Shown: positions 51,022 through 59,691, counted from the stretch's first letter. The stretch: 64,000 bases of DNA from Streptomyces bicolor (GCF_000719285.1 NZ_JOFS01000009.1:457258-521257), one strand, 5' to 3'. Notes: generated by a model from the letters alone, not told the origin. A program made the numbers and translations.

Positions 51022-51668
51022 CCGCCGAACTCCAAAGCGCCCCGGTGACCCTGCCGAGCGTCCAGGAGAAGGGGGAGTGGCAGCCGCGTGTTGTCGGCCT
51101 CGACCTGTCGCTGACCTCGACCGGCATCGCGGGAACGGACTGGGCGCGCGCCTACCGGCCCGGCCGCCGCCGCAGCCACGAGCGGCTGGACTGGCTGGTC
51201 ACGGCCATCGCGCTGAGCGTGAAGGACGGCGCGGACCTGGTGGTCGTCGAGGGCGCCGCGTACGCCCAGGGTGGGCAGGCCGGGCACCACGAGCTGGCCG
51301 GGCTGTGGTGGCTGGTCACGCAGTACCTGTGGCGCCACAGCATCCCGTACGCCGTCGTGACCCCGCACGGGCGCACGATCTACGCGACCGGTCGGGCCAA
51401 CCCGGCGCAGGACTTCCCGCGCAAGGACCGGGCCCGCGTCGCGAAGGGCATGGTGCGCTCGGTGGCCGTCGAGCGGTACGGCGTCCCGTGTGAAGGGTCG
51501 GGCCGCTACGACCAGGCGGACGCCACGATCCTCGCTGCGATGGGACTCGACTGGCTCGGTTACCCGACCGTGCCCGTGCCCGACTCGCACCGCCGCGCGC
51601 TGGAGGCCGTCCGCTGGCCCGATCTCATTCCGGCAGCCGCAGATTGGGAATTGAATTGCGGAAATTAA
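51018..51668 (+). CDS. RuvC-like Holliday junction resolvase
   Basis: 216 aa from GTG 51018. RNase H-like fold with D29 in VVGLDLSLTSTGIA, E78 in DLVVVEGAAYAQGG and D165/D168 in RYDQADATILAAMG, the RuvC acidic set. About 40 residues longer than bacterial RuvC at the N-terminus. Likely trims branched phage DNA after recombination or before packaging. Confidence 0.85.
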   Translation: MTAELQSAPVTLPSVQEKGEWQPRVVGLDLSLTSTGIAGTDWARAYRPGRRRSHERLDWLVTAIALSVKDGADLVVVEGAAYAQGGQAGHHELAGLWWLVTQYLWRHSIPYAVVTPHGRTIYATGRANPAQDFPRKDRARVAKGMVRSVAVERYGVPCEGSGRYDQADATILAAMGLDWLGYPTVPVPDSHRRALEAVRWPDLIPAAADWELNCGN

Positions 51669-51691
51669 ATGCGCATTCGGTTGGCCATACC

Positions 51692-51724
51692 TTGCTTCTG
51701 GGGTATCTGCCATTAAGATATAAG
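51692..51724 (+). promoter_or_regulatory. Phage promoter copy 3
   Basis: TTGCTT (51692-51697), 16-bp spacer, TAAGAT (51714-51719) in TAAGATATAAG; a 5'-terminal stem TTCGGG-AAATG-CCCGAA follows (51732-51748). Confidence 0.75.
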
Positions 51725-51765
51725 TAAGGAATTCGGGAAATGCCCGAAGAGGAAGGGGAATTGGA

Positions 51766-51858
51766 ATGGAAATCCAGAACCACGGATGCGGCTGCGAGTG
51801 CAACAGCGGTGGCTTCTGCGGCGGCTGCGGCCACGCCGGATGCGGCGGACGCCGCTAA
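51766..51858 (+). CDS. 30-aa Cys/Gly-rich peptide
   Basis: Starts at ATG 51766 behind GAGGAAGGGG and phage promoter copy 3. The peptide begins MEIQNHGCGCEC, continues NSGGFCGGCGHAGC and ends GGRR: six cysteines and ten glycines in 30 residues. CxCxC plus CxxC could bind metal or form disulfides. It is the first gene of its transcript and ends before the next hairpin. No homologue is known to me. Confidence 0.65.
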   Translation: MEIQNHGCGCECNSGGFCGGCGHAGCGGRR

Positions 51859-51884
51859 CCATCCCCGAACCCCAGCAGCACCTC

Positions 51885-51939
51885 GCGCCCCCGGCCAACC
51901 GCCGGGGGCGCACCCATACGCGCAAGCGCCTCTTGGAGA
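51885..51939 (+). terminator. Hairpin plus CCTCTTGGAGA
   Basis: GCGCCCCCGGC / GCCGGGGGCGC (51885-51911), 11-bp stem, then CCTCTTGGAGA (51929-51939), 4 nt before ATG 51944. Confidence 0.7.
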
Positions 51940-51943
51940 ACCC

Positions 51944-52585
51944 ATGACCGACACCTACTCGCCCGGAGTCCGGCAACTCGCCCGCGAAATAGGGCTCGAC
52001 CCCGAACACGTCGCCCACGCTGTCCGCTTCGCCTCACGCACCTTCGCCCGCGTGCAAGTGACGACCGGCATGACCCTCGACCAGTTCCGCCGCCTGTTCA
52101 CCCAGGACCGGCACTCCATCGCCATCGTCGCGAACCTCGCCATGCGCCACGCCGGCCGCCGCGACGACGCCCAACTCCTGATGGACATCTACAAGGCCGC
52201 CGAAGGCCGCCTCCCGTACCAGCGGCCCATCCACACCGGCGTCGGCACCCCGCCCGAATGCCATGGCCACCCGCACGTCCAGGCCGCCGTACGCATCCTG
52301 ACCGCCGCCGGACTGCCGCCCATCCACACCGACGGCGTCCACGAACTCCGCCCCGGCTTCCAGGTCCTGCCCGACGACACCGGAGAACTGCCCGGCTGGG
52401 TGTTCATCGCGCCCGACCCTGGCGCCAAGGGCCGCACCGGCTTCGCAGGCGGAGAGCTCGGCTACCTCGCCGTCATGCGCTGGGCCGGATGGGGCGTCAT
52501 CACCGAACGCCTCCCCGGCGGCCTGTACGCCGCCTGCCACCCCGACCACCGGGACAACCCCTTCCCCACCGACCCCACCTCTTGA
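51944..52585 (+). CDS. Phage hypothetical protein
   Basis: 213 aa from ATG 51944. Helical N-terminal 70 residues (VRQLAREIGLDPEHVAHAVR), then VQAAVRILTAAGLPPIHTDG, ELRPGFQVLPDDTGELPGWV, ELGYLAVMRWAGWGVITERL. The C-terminal part looks like a small alpha/beta domain of unknown role. Possibly terminator-controlled by the preceding hairpin. Confidence 0.6.
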   Translation: MTDTYSPGVRQLAREIGLDPEHVAHAVRFASRTFARVQVTTGMTLDQFRRLFTQDRHSIAIVANLAMRHAGRRDDAQLLMDIYKAAEGRLPYQRPIHTGVGTPPECHGHPHVQAAVRILTAAGLPPIHTDGVHELRPGFQVLPDDTGELPGWVFIAPDPGAKGRTGFAGGELGYLAVMRWAGWGVITERLPGGLYAACHPDHRDNPFPTDPTS

Positions 52586-52592
52586 CCCCGCC

Positions 52593-52623
52593 CGTGCCCG
52601 GCCGCCCCCTGCGGCCGGGCACG
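52593..52623 (+). terminator. Intergenic hairpin
   Basis: CGTGCCCGGCCGC / GCGGCCGGGCACG, 13-bp stem with 5-nt loop, between two early genes. Confidence 0.7.
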
Positions 52624-52646
52624 GCCCACCAGAAAGGCATCAGCCC

Positions 52647-52949
52647 GTGAAGCTCCCCGTTGGCGACGCGACCCTGGCGGCCTGGGCCACGCTGCTCGGC
52701 CTCACCGACAAGCAGACCGCCGCGACCCTCGCCGAGATCGAGGAGACCCTGCGCATCGGCTACGAGCACCGCCCCGAAGAGCTGCGCGACACCAGCTTCG
52801 ACCAGCTCATCAAGGACATGGAGACCGACGAGGCGGCCCTGATGTTCCTCATCAACGGCCTGCGTCAAGCCGGTTACCCCGCCGCTGCCTACGACGTCGA
52901 GGTCCGCGGCATCTTCGCCACCCTCCGGGACCTCCAGCAGACCAGCTGA
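52647..52949 (+). CDS. Small helical phage protein
   Basis: 100 aa from GTG 52647, GAAAGG upstream. Almost all helix: TLAAWATLLGLTDKQTAATL, IEETLRIGYEHRPEELRDTS, LINGLRQAGYPAAAYDVEVR. No motif recognised. Confidence 0.6.
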   Translation: MKLPVGDATLAAWATLLGLTDKQTAATLAEIEETLRIGYEHRPEELRDTSFDQLIKDMETDEAALMFLINGLRQAGYPAAAYDVEVRGIFATLRDLQQTS

Positions 52950-53040
52950 TCCCGCTCCCCACCCCATCCACACGCCGCCCCGGCCGCGCCCAGCGCACCG
53001 GGGCGGCCCCATGCGCGCCCGCAGAAAGGAATCCGCAGCC

Positions 53041-54051
53041 ATGTCCGACGACTTCTTGCCCCGCGCGGCAACTCCGGCCACCGCCGCGCGGCCCGCGCCG
53101 GCTTGGGCGAAGAAGCCCCCGCCCAAGCCGACGGCCCGCCCCACCGGCAAGATCACCGCCCGCCGCTACGCCGCCCCACGCGACCCACACGAGCACGCCC
53201 GCAAGATCGCGGAGAACGTCCTCGACGCCTGGTACCAGTCTTTCGGCGGCAGCAGCATCGACGTCCCCCTCGGCACCGTCGCCGGGCTTTCCCTGCTGCG
53301 CAACGTCCCCGGCCTGGCGGACTGGGTGCTCAACCTCCAGCCCGAACAACTCCCGCAGTTCCTCAAGGAGATCTACCTAGGCCACTGGATCAAGCGCCCC
53401 GACCTGATCAACCGCGCGATACGCCTCCACGACTGGGCCTGGAACCCCGCCCCCGACAAGCAGCAGCTCCGCGCCGTCCACGCTGTCACCCGCGCCGCCA
53501 TCAACACCGGCCTGATGGACCTCACCGGCCACGACGACCCCTGGCAACGCTCCGAAGCCGACGTCCTCAGCCCCCTGCTCACCGGCCTTCGCCACAAGAG
53601 CGACAAGAAGTGGCGCGGCGAGTACCACACGCCGGCGTGCGTCACCGACCTGATGGCCAACATGACCGTGGACAAGGACTTCGCCAAGCCAGGCATGTCC
53701 TTCCGCGAACCCGCCGTCGGCTCCGGCACGATGTTCCGCTCCGTCGCCCAACGCCTGCGCGACCTCGGCCTCAACCCGCACGACTTCCACTGGTACGGCA
53801 ACGACATCGACTCGCTGTCCGCTGGGTGCGCCGCCGTCAACGCGATCATCTGGGACCTCGGCCCACGCTGCCTCATCGGCTGCGCCGACTCTCTCGCACC
53901 GGAAGACGACTACGCCAAGACCCGCGCCGAAGCCAAAGAAGCCTTCGAGCAGCGCGACCGGTACATGGAGACCGCCTCCACGATCATCGCCCACCGCCGC
54001 GCCCTCGCCCTCCTCGACGAACTCATGCCCAGCAAAGAGAACGCCGCGTGA
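53041..54051 (+). CDS. HsdM-like N6-adenine methylase fold without catalytic motif
   Basis: 336 aa from ATG 53041, GAAAGGAA upstream. GEYHTPACVTDLMANM is the Type I HsdM entry motif and FREPAVGSGTMFRSVAQRL is SAM-binding motif I. After WYGNDIDSLSAGCAAVNAII and a short IGCADSLAPEDDY, no [DN]PP[YFW] motif IV appears and the chain ends. N-terminal 40 residues are Pro/Lys-rich. It should bind SAM but not methylate alone; a decoy, regulator or partner-dependent enzyme are options. Confidence 0.7.
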   Translation: MSDDFLPRAATPATAARPAPAWAKKPPPKPTARPTGKITARRYAAPRDPHEHARKIAENVLDAWYQSFGGSSIDVPLGTVAGLSLLRNVPGLADWVLNLQPEQLPQFLKEIYLGHWIKRPDLINRAIRLHDWAWNPAPDKQQLRAVHAVTRAAINTGLMDLTGHDDPWQRSEADVLSPLLTGLRHKSDKKWRGEYHTPACVTDLMANMTVDKDFAKPGMSFREPAVGSGTMFRSVAQRLRDLGLNPHDFHWYGNDIDSLSAGCAAVNAIIWDLGPRCLIGCADSLAPEDDYAKTRAEAKEAFEQRDRYMETASTIIAHRRALALLDELMPSKENAA

Positions 54052-54575
54052 CCGAACCCGACCCCTTCGACCGACCACGCACTACTCCGGCACCGCGCCG
54101 CCGACGCCCGGCCTTCGCCGGCCCCCGCGATGAGATCGACCTGCCGCCCCTCGACCAGCTCGCCCCCACCCTCGACCCGCCGTGGAGCAAGAAGGACACC
54201 GACACTCCCGACCGCACCGCCGCCTACCAGCACCCCGACGGCCACCGCATCGGCCTCCGCGTCCAGCCCCGCGGCCTCGCCATCCAGACCTGGATCACCG
54301 CAGGCCCCGACCTGCCGCCGATCCCCGACGGCACCGACATCGAGCAAGCCGAAGCACAAGCCGCCAACGACGCCCGGCTCCAGCCCGGCCGCACCTGGCA
54401 CGCCGTCCTGACCACCCGCATCAGCAAAGCCCTGGCTGCAGACCTCGCCGCGCTCGTGCGCGAACGGCTGCTCCCAGCCCTCACGAACAAGCCACGCGGC
54501 ATACCTGCCCCCGCTCCGCCCGCCCGCATCGGGCAGCCCGACACCGCATTGCAGAAGGAAGGAACCCAGAAGTGA
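54048..54575 (+). CDS. Phage/element hypothetical protein
   Basis: 175 aa from GTG 54048, overlapping the HsdM-like stop. Pro/Arg-rich N-terminus (RPRTTPAPRRRRPAFAGPRD), then a small alpha/beta part (IGLRVQPRGLAIQTWITAGP, ISKALAADLAALVRERLLPA). Co-translated with its neighbours; function unknown. Confidence 0.6.
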   Translation: MTEPDPFDRPRTTPAPRRRRPAFAGPRDEIDLPPLDQLAPTLDPPWSKKDTDTPDRTAAYQHPDGHRIGLRVQPRGLAIQTWITAGPDLPPIPDGTDIEQAEAQAANDARLQPGRTWHAVLTTRISKALAADLAALVRERLLPALTNKPRGIPAPAPPARIGQPDTALQKEGTQK

Positions 54576-56224
54576 GCGCGTCCGACAACGCCGTGCAGGT
54601 CACCAGCCTGCCCAACCTCGCCCAGATCCTGCCGTACCTCCTGGGCCACTACCCGGACGACAGCATCGCGCTCCACGTCCCCGGCCCGAACTTCCATGAC
54701 GGGCCGACCATGACGTGCCCCCTCCCCGAGGACACCGCCGAGTGGCAGGCCACTGCCGAGAACGCTGCGCGCCAGTTCGTGGCCTACGCCCACGACCGGG
54801 GGCACGACCCCGCCCAGGGCGTCATCATCTACCTCTGCCGCGAACCGCGCCTCGGCCAGAGCCCCGAGGAGACCGCCGCCCTCCTCGCCCCCATCGGCAC
54901 CTGGCTCACCAACGAGTTCACGGAGCACCGCGCCACCGTCCTCCAGACGATCGGTCTCGTCGCGAACCGGTGGTGGGCCTACGAGTGCGACAGCGACGGG
55001 TGCTGCGAGGGCGAACCGCTCCCGTCGCCGGACGATCCCACCAGCGTTGTCGCGCAAATGACCCGCCTCGGGCGCACTCCCGGCCCCCGCACCCGCGACA
55101 TCATCAAGGAGTTCCGGGCGGTCACGGCCGATCCCGACTTCCTCAAGGACCTGCACACCGCCGCCAACCACTTCAACACCCGGTGCGCGACCAACGCTGG
55201 ACGCGACGCCACGCTCGCGTTGACGTTGGAGCAGATCAACGCCGCCGTGAGCCGGTTCCGTGACGGGGCGACCGTCCTCAGCCGCGCTCTGACCACGCAG
55301 CTCATCGTCGGACTTCAGGACGACGCCGCCGTGGAGGCCGGCGTGGCCCGCGCGGAGGACGGCGACCTTCCCCACGCCCGACGCCTGTGGGCCTACCTTG
55401 CCCGGCACTGCGCCGAACCGTTCACGCAGGAGGCCGTGCCCATCCTGACGCTGTTCGCATTCGTCGCCTGGCGGCAAGGCGACCTCATCGCCGCGCGGTT
55501 GGCCCTGCGCGACGCCATCACCATGGACCCCCACCATGAGCTGGCCACCGGCATACACCTCGGCACCATCGACGGCGAAGACCCCCGAGACTGGCTAGCC
55601 TCCGCCCGCGAGGGCCGTGCCCACCGCGCGGCACACCTCCAGCACGCTGTCCAGGTCGCCAGCGAATACCGCCCCACCACCACCGACACCACCGCGGTGC
55701 GCTACCGCGAAGCCCTCGACGCCGCAACCAGCCACCACTACGACCAGGTCCTCAGCGAAGAGGAACGGCTCCTCGCCCGCCACGGCACCATCGACCTCAT
55801 CAACGGAGCCTTGGTCGACTTCCGCAACGGCCGACCCCAGCTCACAGACGAGATCGCCGCCCGCATCATCCTCGGCCTGCAAGACCCGCACACCAGGGAC
55901 GCCGCACTGTCCACCGGCGAAGAGAGCGACCTTCCCTACGAGCGGCAACTGTGGGGCTACATCGCCCGGCGCTGCGTGCCGCCGCACACCGGAAAGGCAC
56001 CCCCGCTCCTCACCCTCCTCGGCTGGGTCGCCTGGCGACAGGGCGACACCGTCACCGCCAGCCACGCCTTCGCCGAAGCCCTCGACATCTACCCCGGCTA
56101 CACGATGGCCAAGCTGCTGCTCGACGGCATCCGCATGCAGTGCGACCCGGCCCGGCTCCTGGCGACGTACCGCGACGCGGCGGCGGAGTTCGCCGCAAGC
56201 CGACCCGACCTCGACACCCCCTGA
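54572..56224 (+). CDS. DUF4192-like protein with duplicated C-terminal domain
   Basis: 550 aa from GTG 54572, GGAAGGAA upstream. N-terminal QVTSLPNLAQILPYLLGHYP and DDSIALHVP match DUF4192 (actinobacterial, unknown role). Two copies of a helical module follow: TTQLIVGLQDDAAVEAGVAR to HELATGIHLG, and AARIILGLQDPHTRDAALST to YTMAKLLLDG, each with WRQGD. A third, decayed copy is at 59362-59691. TPR-like reading of the modules is inference. Confidence 0.7.
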   Translation: MSASDNAVQVTSLPNLAQILPYLLGHYPDDSIALHVPGPNFHDGPTMTCPLPEDTAEWQATAENAARQFVAYAHDRGHDPAQGVIIYLCREPRLGQSPEETAALLAPIGTWLTNEFTEHRATVLQTIGLVANRWWAYECDSDGCCEGEPLPSPDDPTSVVAQMTRLGRTPGPRTRDIIKEFRAVTADPDFLKDLHTAANHFNTRCATNAGRDATLALTLEQINAAVSRFRDGATVLSRALTTQLIVGLQDDAAVEAGVARAEDGDLPHARRLWAYLARHCAEPFTQEAVPILTLFAFVAWRQGDLIAARLALRDAITMDPHHELATGIHLGTIDGEDPRDWLASAREGRAHRAAHLQHAVQVASEYRPTTTDTTAVRYREALDAATSHHYDQVLSEEERLLARHGTIDLINGALVDFRNGRPQLTDEIAARIILGLQDPHTRDAALSTGEESDLPYERQLWGYIARRCVPPHTGKAPPLLTLLGWVAWRQGDTVTASHAFAEALDIYPGYTMAKLLLDGIRMQCDPARLLATYRDAAAEFAASRPDLDTP

Positions 56225-56271
56225 CCAACACCGTGACCCCGGCAACCGCTGGGCCCCTGGAGACCCACCTC

Positions 56272-56853
56272 ATGACCACGCCTGACGAACGTTGTGGCGC
56301 CGTCGCACGCCACACCGACTACCTGCCCCACTACCGCGACAAGAACAGCAACAGCCGCGACCGCTGGCGCATCGCCTGGGGACACCCAGGCTTCACCCAT
56401 CACACGCCGCCCGAACCGACCACCGACCACCAGCCCACCGCCCTCGTCCGCAACTGGGGCCGCCTCGCCCCGGACGGATCCGGCGACATCTGGCCCTACC
56501 TCCACCGGGGCGCTTGCCTCGCCTGCACGTGGGAAGGCCCCGGCCGCCGACGAACCGACCAAGCCGTCGAAGACGCCCACGACCACACCCATGAGGGATG
56601 GCGCGACCTCCCGGCGCTTCCCGAACGCCGAAGCCGGCACTGGACCACCCACGCCACGCACCTGTACCCGAAGGGCTGGTTCGACACAGGCGGGCCCGTG
56701 CGCACCATCCGCACAGGAATCGAGAAACGGCACCTGCCCGGCAAAGCGCCCGGAGGCGGCTACGACCTCGCCGTACAACCGCCAAGGACGGAGCATCGGA
56801 CAGCGATCACCGAAACGCTGCTCCCGGAGCACCACGAGAGCGAGGCGGCGTGA
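56272..56853 (+). CDS. Hypothetical protein, DUF6349-like
   Basis: 193 aa from ATG 56272; the leader CCCTGGAGACC resembles the phage CCTCTTGGAGA box. WRIAWGHPGFTHHTPPEPTT, WPYLHRGACLACTWEGPGRR and ATHLYPKGWFDTGGPVRTIR recall short actinobacterial element proteins (DUF6349-like, by memory). The single CLAC pair could bind metal with HR residues. Overlaps the next gene. Confidence 0.55.
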   Translation: MTTPDERCGAVARHTDYLPHYRDKNSNSRDRWRIAWGHPGFTHHTPPEPTTDHQPTALVRNWGRLAPDGSGDIWPYLHRGACLACTWEGPGRRRTDQAVEDAHDHTHEGWRDLPALPERRSRHWTTHATHLYPKGWFDTGGPVRTIRTGIEKRHLPGKAPGGGYDLAVQPPRTEHRTAITETLLPEHHESEAA

Positions 56854-57377
56854 GCGACCCCAAGTCCGTCACGTGGCTCCGACCCGAGTACAAGGGACGC
56901 GAAGACGAACTGATCAACCTCGCCGCCGGAGCAGCCCTCGTCGGCGTCACTCGCTCCACCGTCAGCAACTGGGCCAAGCGCCACGCAACCTTCCCGAAGA
57001 TCGTCTTGCTGACGGGTATCGGCGACAGGCGTGTGAAGTACATCCCCCGCGACGAGTTCCTGTCCTTCGCCCACGCACAGATGAACAAGGAACGCACGCC
57101 AGCCCGTAGACCGGCCGCCCGCCGGCCCACGACCCTTCTGCGATCAGACGAGATTGCTCACTCCGAACGGCAGATAGCCCGGCTCACTGAGCTGGAGGCA
57201 CGTCAAGCAAAGGCCCTCGCGCGCACCCAACAGGCACTGAGGAAGCACCGCGAACGCCTCAGGCAGGCTCGGCAGGCGCTCGCCGCAGAGATCGCTGCAG
57301 TGCACCACCTCGAACAAACGGAAGGCGCATCAGGCGTCGACTTCGCAACACCAGGAGGAGGAAGCATCCCGGAGTGA
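56850..57377 (+). CDS. HTH protein with C-terminal coiled coil
   Basis: 175 aa from GTG 56850. LINLAAGAALVGVTRSTVSN is a helix-turn-helix for sequence-specific binding; KYIPRDEFLSFAHAQM is a wing. From about 95 on, a long coiled coil (LTELEARQAKALARTQQALR) suggests a dimer. Last gene of the plus-strand block; may be a regulator or a partition-like protein. Confidence 0.65.
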   Translation: MSDPKSVTWLRPEYKGREDELINLAAGAALVGVTRSTVSNWAKRHATFPKIVLLTGIGDRRVKYIPRDEFLSFAHAQMNKERTPARRPAARRPTTLLRSDEIAHSERQIARLTELEARQAKALARTQQALRKHRERLRQARQALAAEIAAVHHLEQTEGASGVDFATPGGGSIPE

Positions 57378-57403
57378 CCTCGCAACGAGGCTGCTCACCG
57401 CAG

Positions 57404-57442
57404 ACAGGGCCGCGCTCTCGGGTGCAGACGGCGCGGCCCTGT
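57404..57442. terminator. Terminator closing the phage block
   Basis: ACAGGGCCGCGC / GCGCGGCCCTGT, 12-bp stem with 15-nt loop, between convergent genes (ends at 57377 and 57505). Confidence 0.8.
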
Positions 57443-57504
57443 CGCATCGGTCAGGAGTGCGACTAGCGATGCTCGCACTACACAAAGGCGAGGCACGCCT
57501 CCCC

Positions 57505-58992
57505 TCAGAAAGTGCTCCAAGCCGATGCGTGCGCCTCCGGACCGTAGGGACTCCACCCGTTGAGGTGCGGCTTGAGATCTTCCGGCTCGAACGTCAGCCC
57601 GGACGGCATGGTCGGTAGTTGTGTCAGCGGGTCGAGGGTCTCCGCGTAGTCGCGCGCCCACCGCAACCAGACACGAGCCGATTCAACGTCGACGTCCTCC
57701 TCCACCGCTACATTGATCCTGCGTTCCAGAGCGTCGCAGTACTGGCGGAGCGCATCCGCATCCTGCCACTGCCTTGCCTGCTCACGGAGAATCGTTGCGA
57801 AGCGAGCCTGAGCAGCCTTCTCTCTGGCGGTATCCATGGCCGCTTCCCAGTTGATGCGGCGCTCTTCCGTCGCGCGTTCCTCATCCAGCTTCCTCTGCTG
57901 CTCCTCGACCGCGCGAGTCTCCAGTTCCCGGAGCACGATCCCGAGGACGTCCTCGAGTTTCGACCGCTTGCGGTCGCCCCAGTGGTGCTGCCTCTTGGAC
58001 CGGCTGTACCCGATGTCCAGAGCGAGCTGCTGAGAGCGGTCTGGATCAGCAGACTGGGGAAACTCCTGCTTGATAGTGACGCAGCTCGTGAAGCCGTCGA
58101 TAACGATCTCCAGCACCCCTTCCCGACAACTCGCGGGGAAGTACCGGCCGTTGTAATAGTGCGCTGAACGGTGGTCACGTTCAGGGACCCGCTGCTCGCG
58201 TACCTTGTATCCCCGGCGTTCCGCCTCTGCTGCGATCCCTTGCAGCAGCAGCAAAGCACGGCGACGCAGAGAGGGCGGCATAAGAAGCCGGCGCTCGCTG
58301 TCTCGCAAGGCCGCCACGACGCGGTGCGGCGAGCGCAACTGCCCGGGGACTGAAACCCGCGGGTTCTCCTCTGGGGACCTCCGCCCAGAGTTGGCATGTG
58401 GGCCGTCTACCAACGAGATTTGCAGATCACGGCCCGCGTTCCACAGTCGCTGCTTCTCGATGCGCTTGCCCGCCGGCGCGAGTTTGTGCCGCTTGGCGAA
58501 GTCGATGACACGTCGCCACTCGGTGATCTCATCCTCATCAGGCTCTGATATGACCACATGGCGCTCGGCGACCAATCGCTCCACGAGCTTGGTCGCTTTT
58601 GCGCGGCGTGCGACGGGGATGGGCCTTTCGCTGTACGGCGTTGGCTGCTTCTTATGGGTGGTCACCGGCTTGCTCCCATGAGCTGTCGCCGTTGTCGTGG
58701 AGCCGCGGACCCCGCCCTTCGTCACGGTCACCGGTGCCTTCGACTCACCAGCAGCCGTGCGGCCGTGTGCCGGATGCTCCGGATGATGACCGTGCTGCAG
58801 GTAGAACCGCCCTGCCTCAGCAACTTCCGCCCGCCAGCCGCCACCCCGGCGGCTCACCGTCACGAGACCCCGATCGCGCAGCGCATAGGTTGACCGCCGC
58901 ATACCCGGATCCTGAGCGCCGGGATCCTCGCCGCCAGCAATGCTCCTGAGGAGCGTGAGTTGTCGATCGTTCAACGCCTTCCAGCGATACAT
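57505..58992 (-). CDS. Large Streptomyces-type hypothetical protein
   Basis: 495 aa from ATG 58992, no clear ribosome site. N-terminal winged-helix-like part (LNDRQLTLLRSIAGGEDPGA, STYALRDRGLVTVSRRGGGW), central domain with YNGRYFPASCREGVLEIVID, and a long C-terminal coiled coil (EEQQRKLDEERATEERRINW). Such proteins are frequent in Streptomyces accessory DNA. No enzyme motif. First gene of the cargo zone, opposite in direction to phage genes. Confidence 0.65.
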   Translation of the reverse strand: MYRWKALNDRQLTLLRSIAGGEDPGAQDPGMRRSTYALRDRGLVTVSRRGGGWRAEVAEAGRFYLQHGHHPEHPAHGRTAAGESKAPVTVTKGGVRGSTTTATAHGSKPVTTHKKQPTPYSERPIPVARRAKATKLVERLVAERHVVISEPDEDEITEWRRVIDFAKRHKLAPAGKRIEKQRLWNAGRDLQISLVDGPHANSGRRSPEENPRVSVPGQLRSPHRVVAALRDSERRLLMPPSLRRRALLLLQGIAAEAERRGYKVREQRVPERDHRSAHYYNGRYFPASCREGVLEIVIDGFTSCVTIKQEFPQSADPDRSQQLALDIGYSRSKRQHHWGDRKRSKLEDVLGIVLRELETRAVEEQQRKLDEERATEERRINWEAAMDTAREKAAQARFATILREQARQWQDADALRQYCDALERRINVAVEEDVDVESARVWLRWARDYAETLDPLTQLPTMPSGLTFEPEDLKPHLNGWSPYGPEAHASAWSTF

Positions 58993-59361
58993 GCCACAAG
59001 TTCACAAGGGGACGAGGCGGGTCACAAGAGCGGCCGTCCGCCCGACCGCGAGAGTCGGAGAGGACGAACCGACCACGCGGCGCTTCGGGTCTGGAGTGAC
59101 AGTGCTTGCGGCCCTGTTGGCAGGAAAGAGACGGGTGCATCGCCGAGTTCTACCGCTAGACCCAGTAGGCGGAAGCGGCCTTGGGCAATCGAATGGAGAC
59201 CATGCGCGATAGGCTGATATGAGGCGGCTAACCTGCGCAGATGCCGCCCGGCTCCACCTTCGGGCGAGGAGGGCGGTGTCCCTCTGGCCGGTGTGCCGCT
59301 CCGCTGCTCTTGTGTTCGGGGTACCGCCCACGCGCAGCGGTGACCAGCGACCTCGCTGCCC
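58993..59361. other. Gap between hypothetical gene and DUF4192 remnant
   Basis: No supported gene, RNA or repeat; it probably holds the promoter of the minus-strand gene and decayed DNA upstream of the remnant. Confidence 0.4.
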
Positions 59362-59691
59362 CTGACCACGCAGCTGATCGTCGGTCTGCAAGGCGACGAC
59401 GCTGTGGAAGCTGGCATGGCGCGCGCCGAGGACGACGACCTTCCCCACGCCCGACGTCTATGGGCCTTCCTCGCCCGCCGCTGCCTCCCGCCCCTACACC
59501 GACGCACCGTCCCGGCCCTCACAGTCCTGGCCTGATTCGCCTGGCGACAAGGCGATCTCCCCGTCGCGCGCCTCGTGCTCAGGGAGGCCCTGACCGCAAA
59601 CCCGGACCACCATATGGCCGAGATCATCCACGACGCCATCAACAGCGGAGTAGACGCGGAAGGCTCTGGCCATCGCCCTATAGGCCCGTGA
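59362..59691 (+). pseudogene. Decayed copy of DUF4192 C-terminal module
   Basis: Translation LTTQLIVGLQGDDAVEAGMA, RAEDDDLPHARRLWAFLARR is close to the intact gene at about 55,285-55,570. It has no start; an in-frame TGA at 59533-59535 breaks LTVLA-stop-FAWRQGD; it ends at TGA 59689. A duplicated fragment of this element's own gene or of a related one. Confidence 0.75.

Larger units (their letters stand above)
27183..57442 (+). mobile_element. Siphovirus-type prophage block lacking the head module
   Basis: All genes from 27213 to 57377 are on the plus strand and follow the siphovirus order: connectors, tail tube, chaperones, tape measure, baseplate, lysis, recombination, replication, modification. 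No terminase, portal, protease, scaffold or capsid gene occurs before the connectors, and no integrase or repressor is seen. The likely right attachment site is at 63485-63532, so the integrated element probably extends to there. Left end not identified. Confidence 0.8.
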
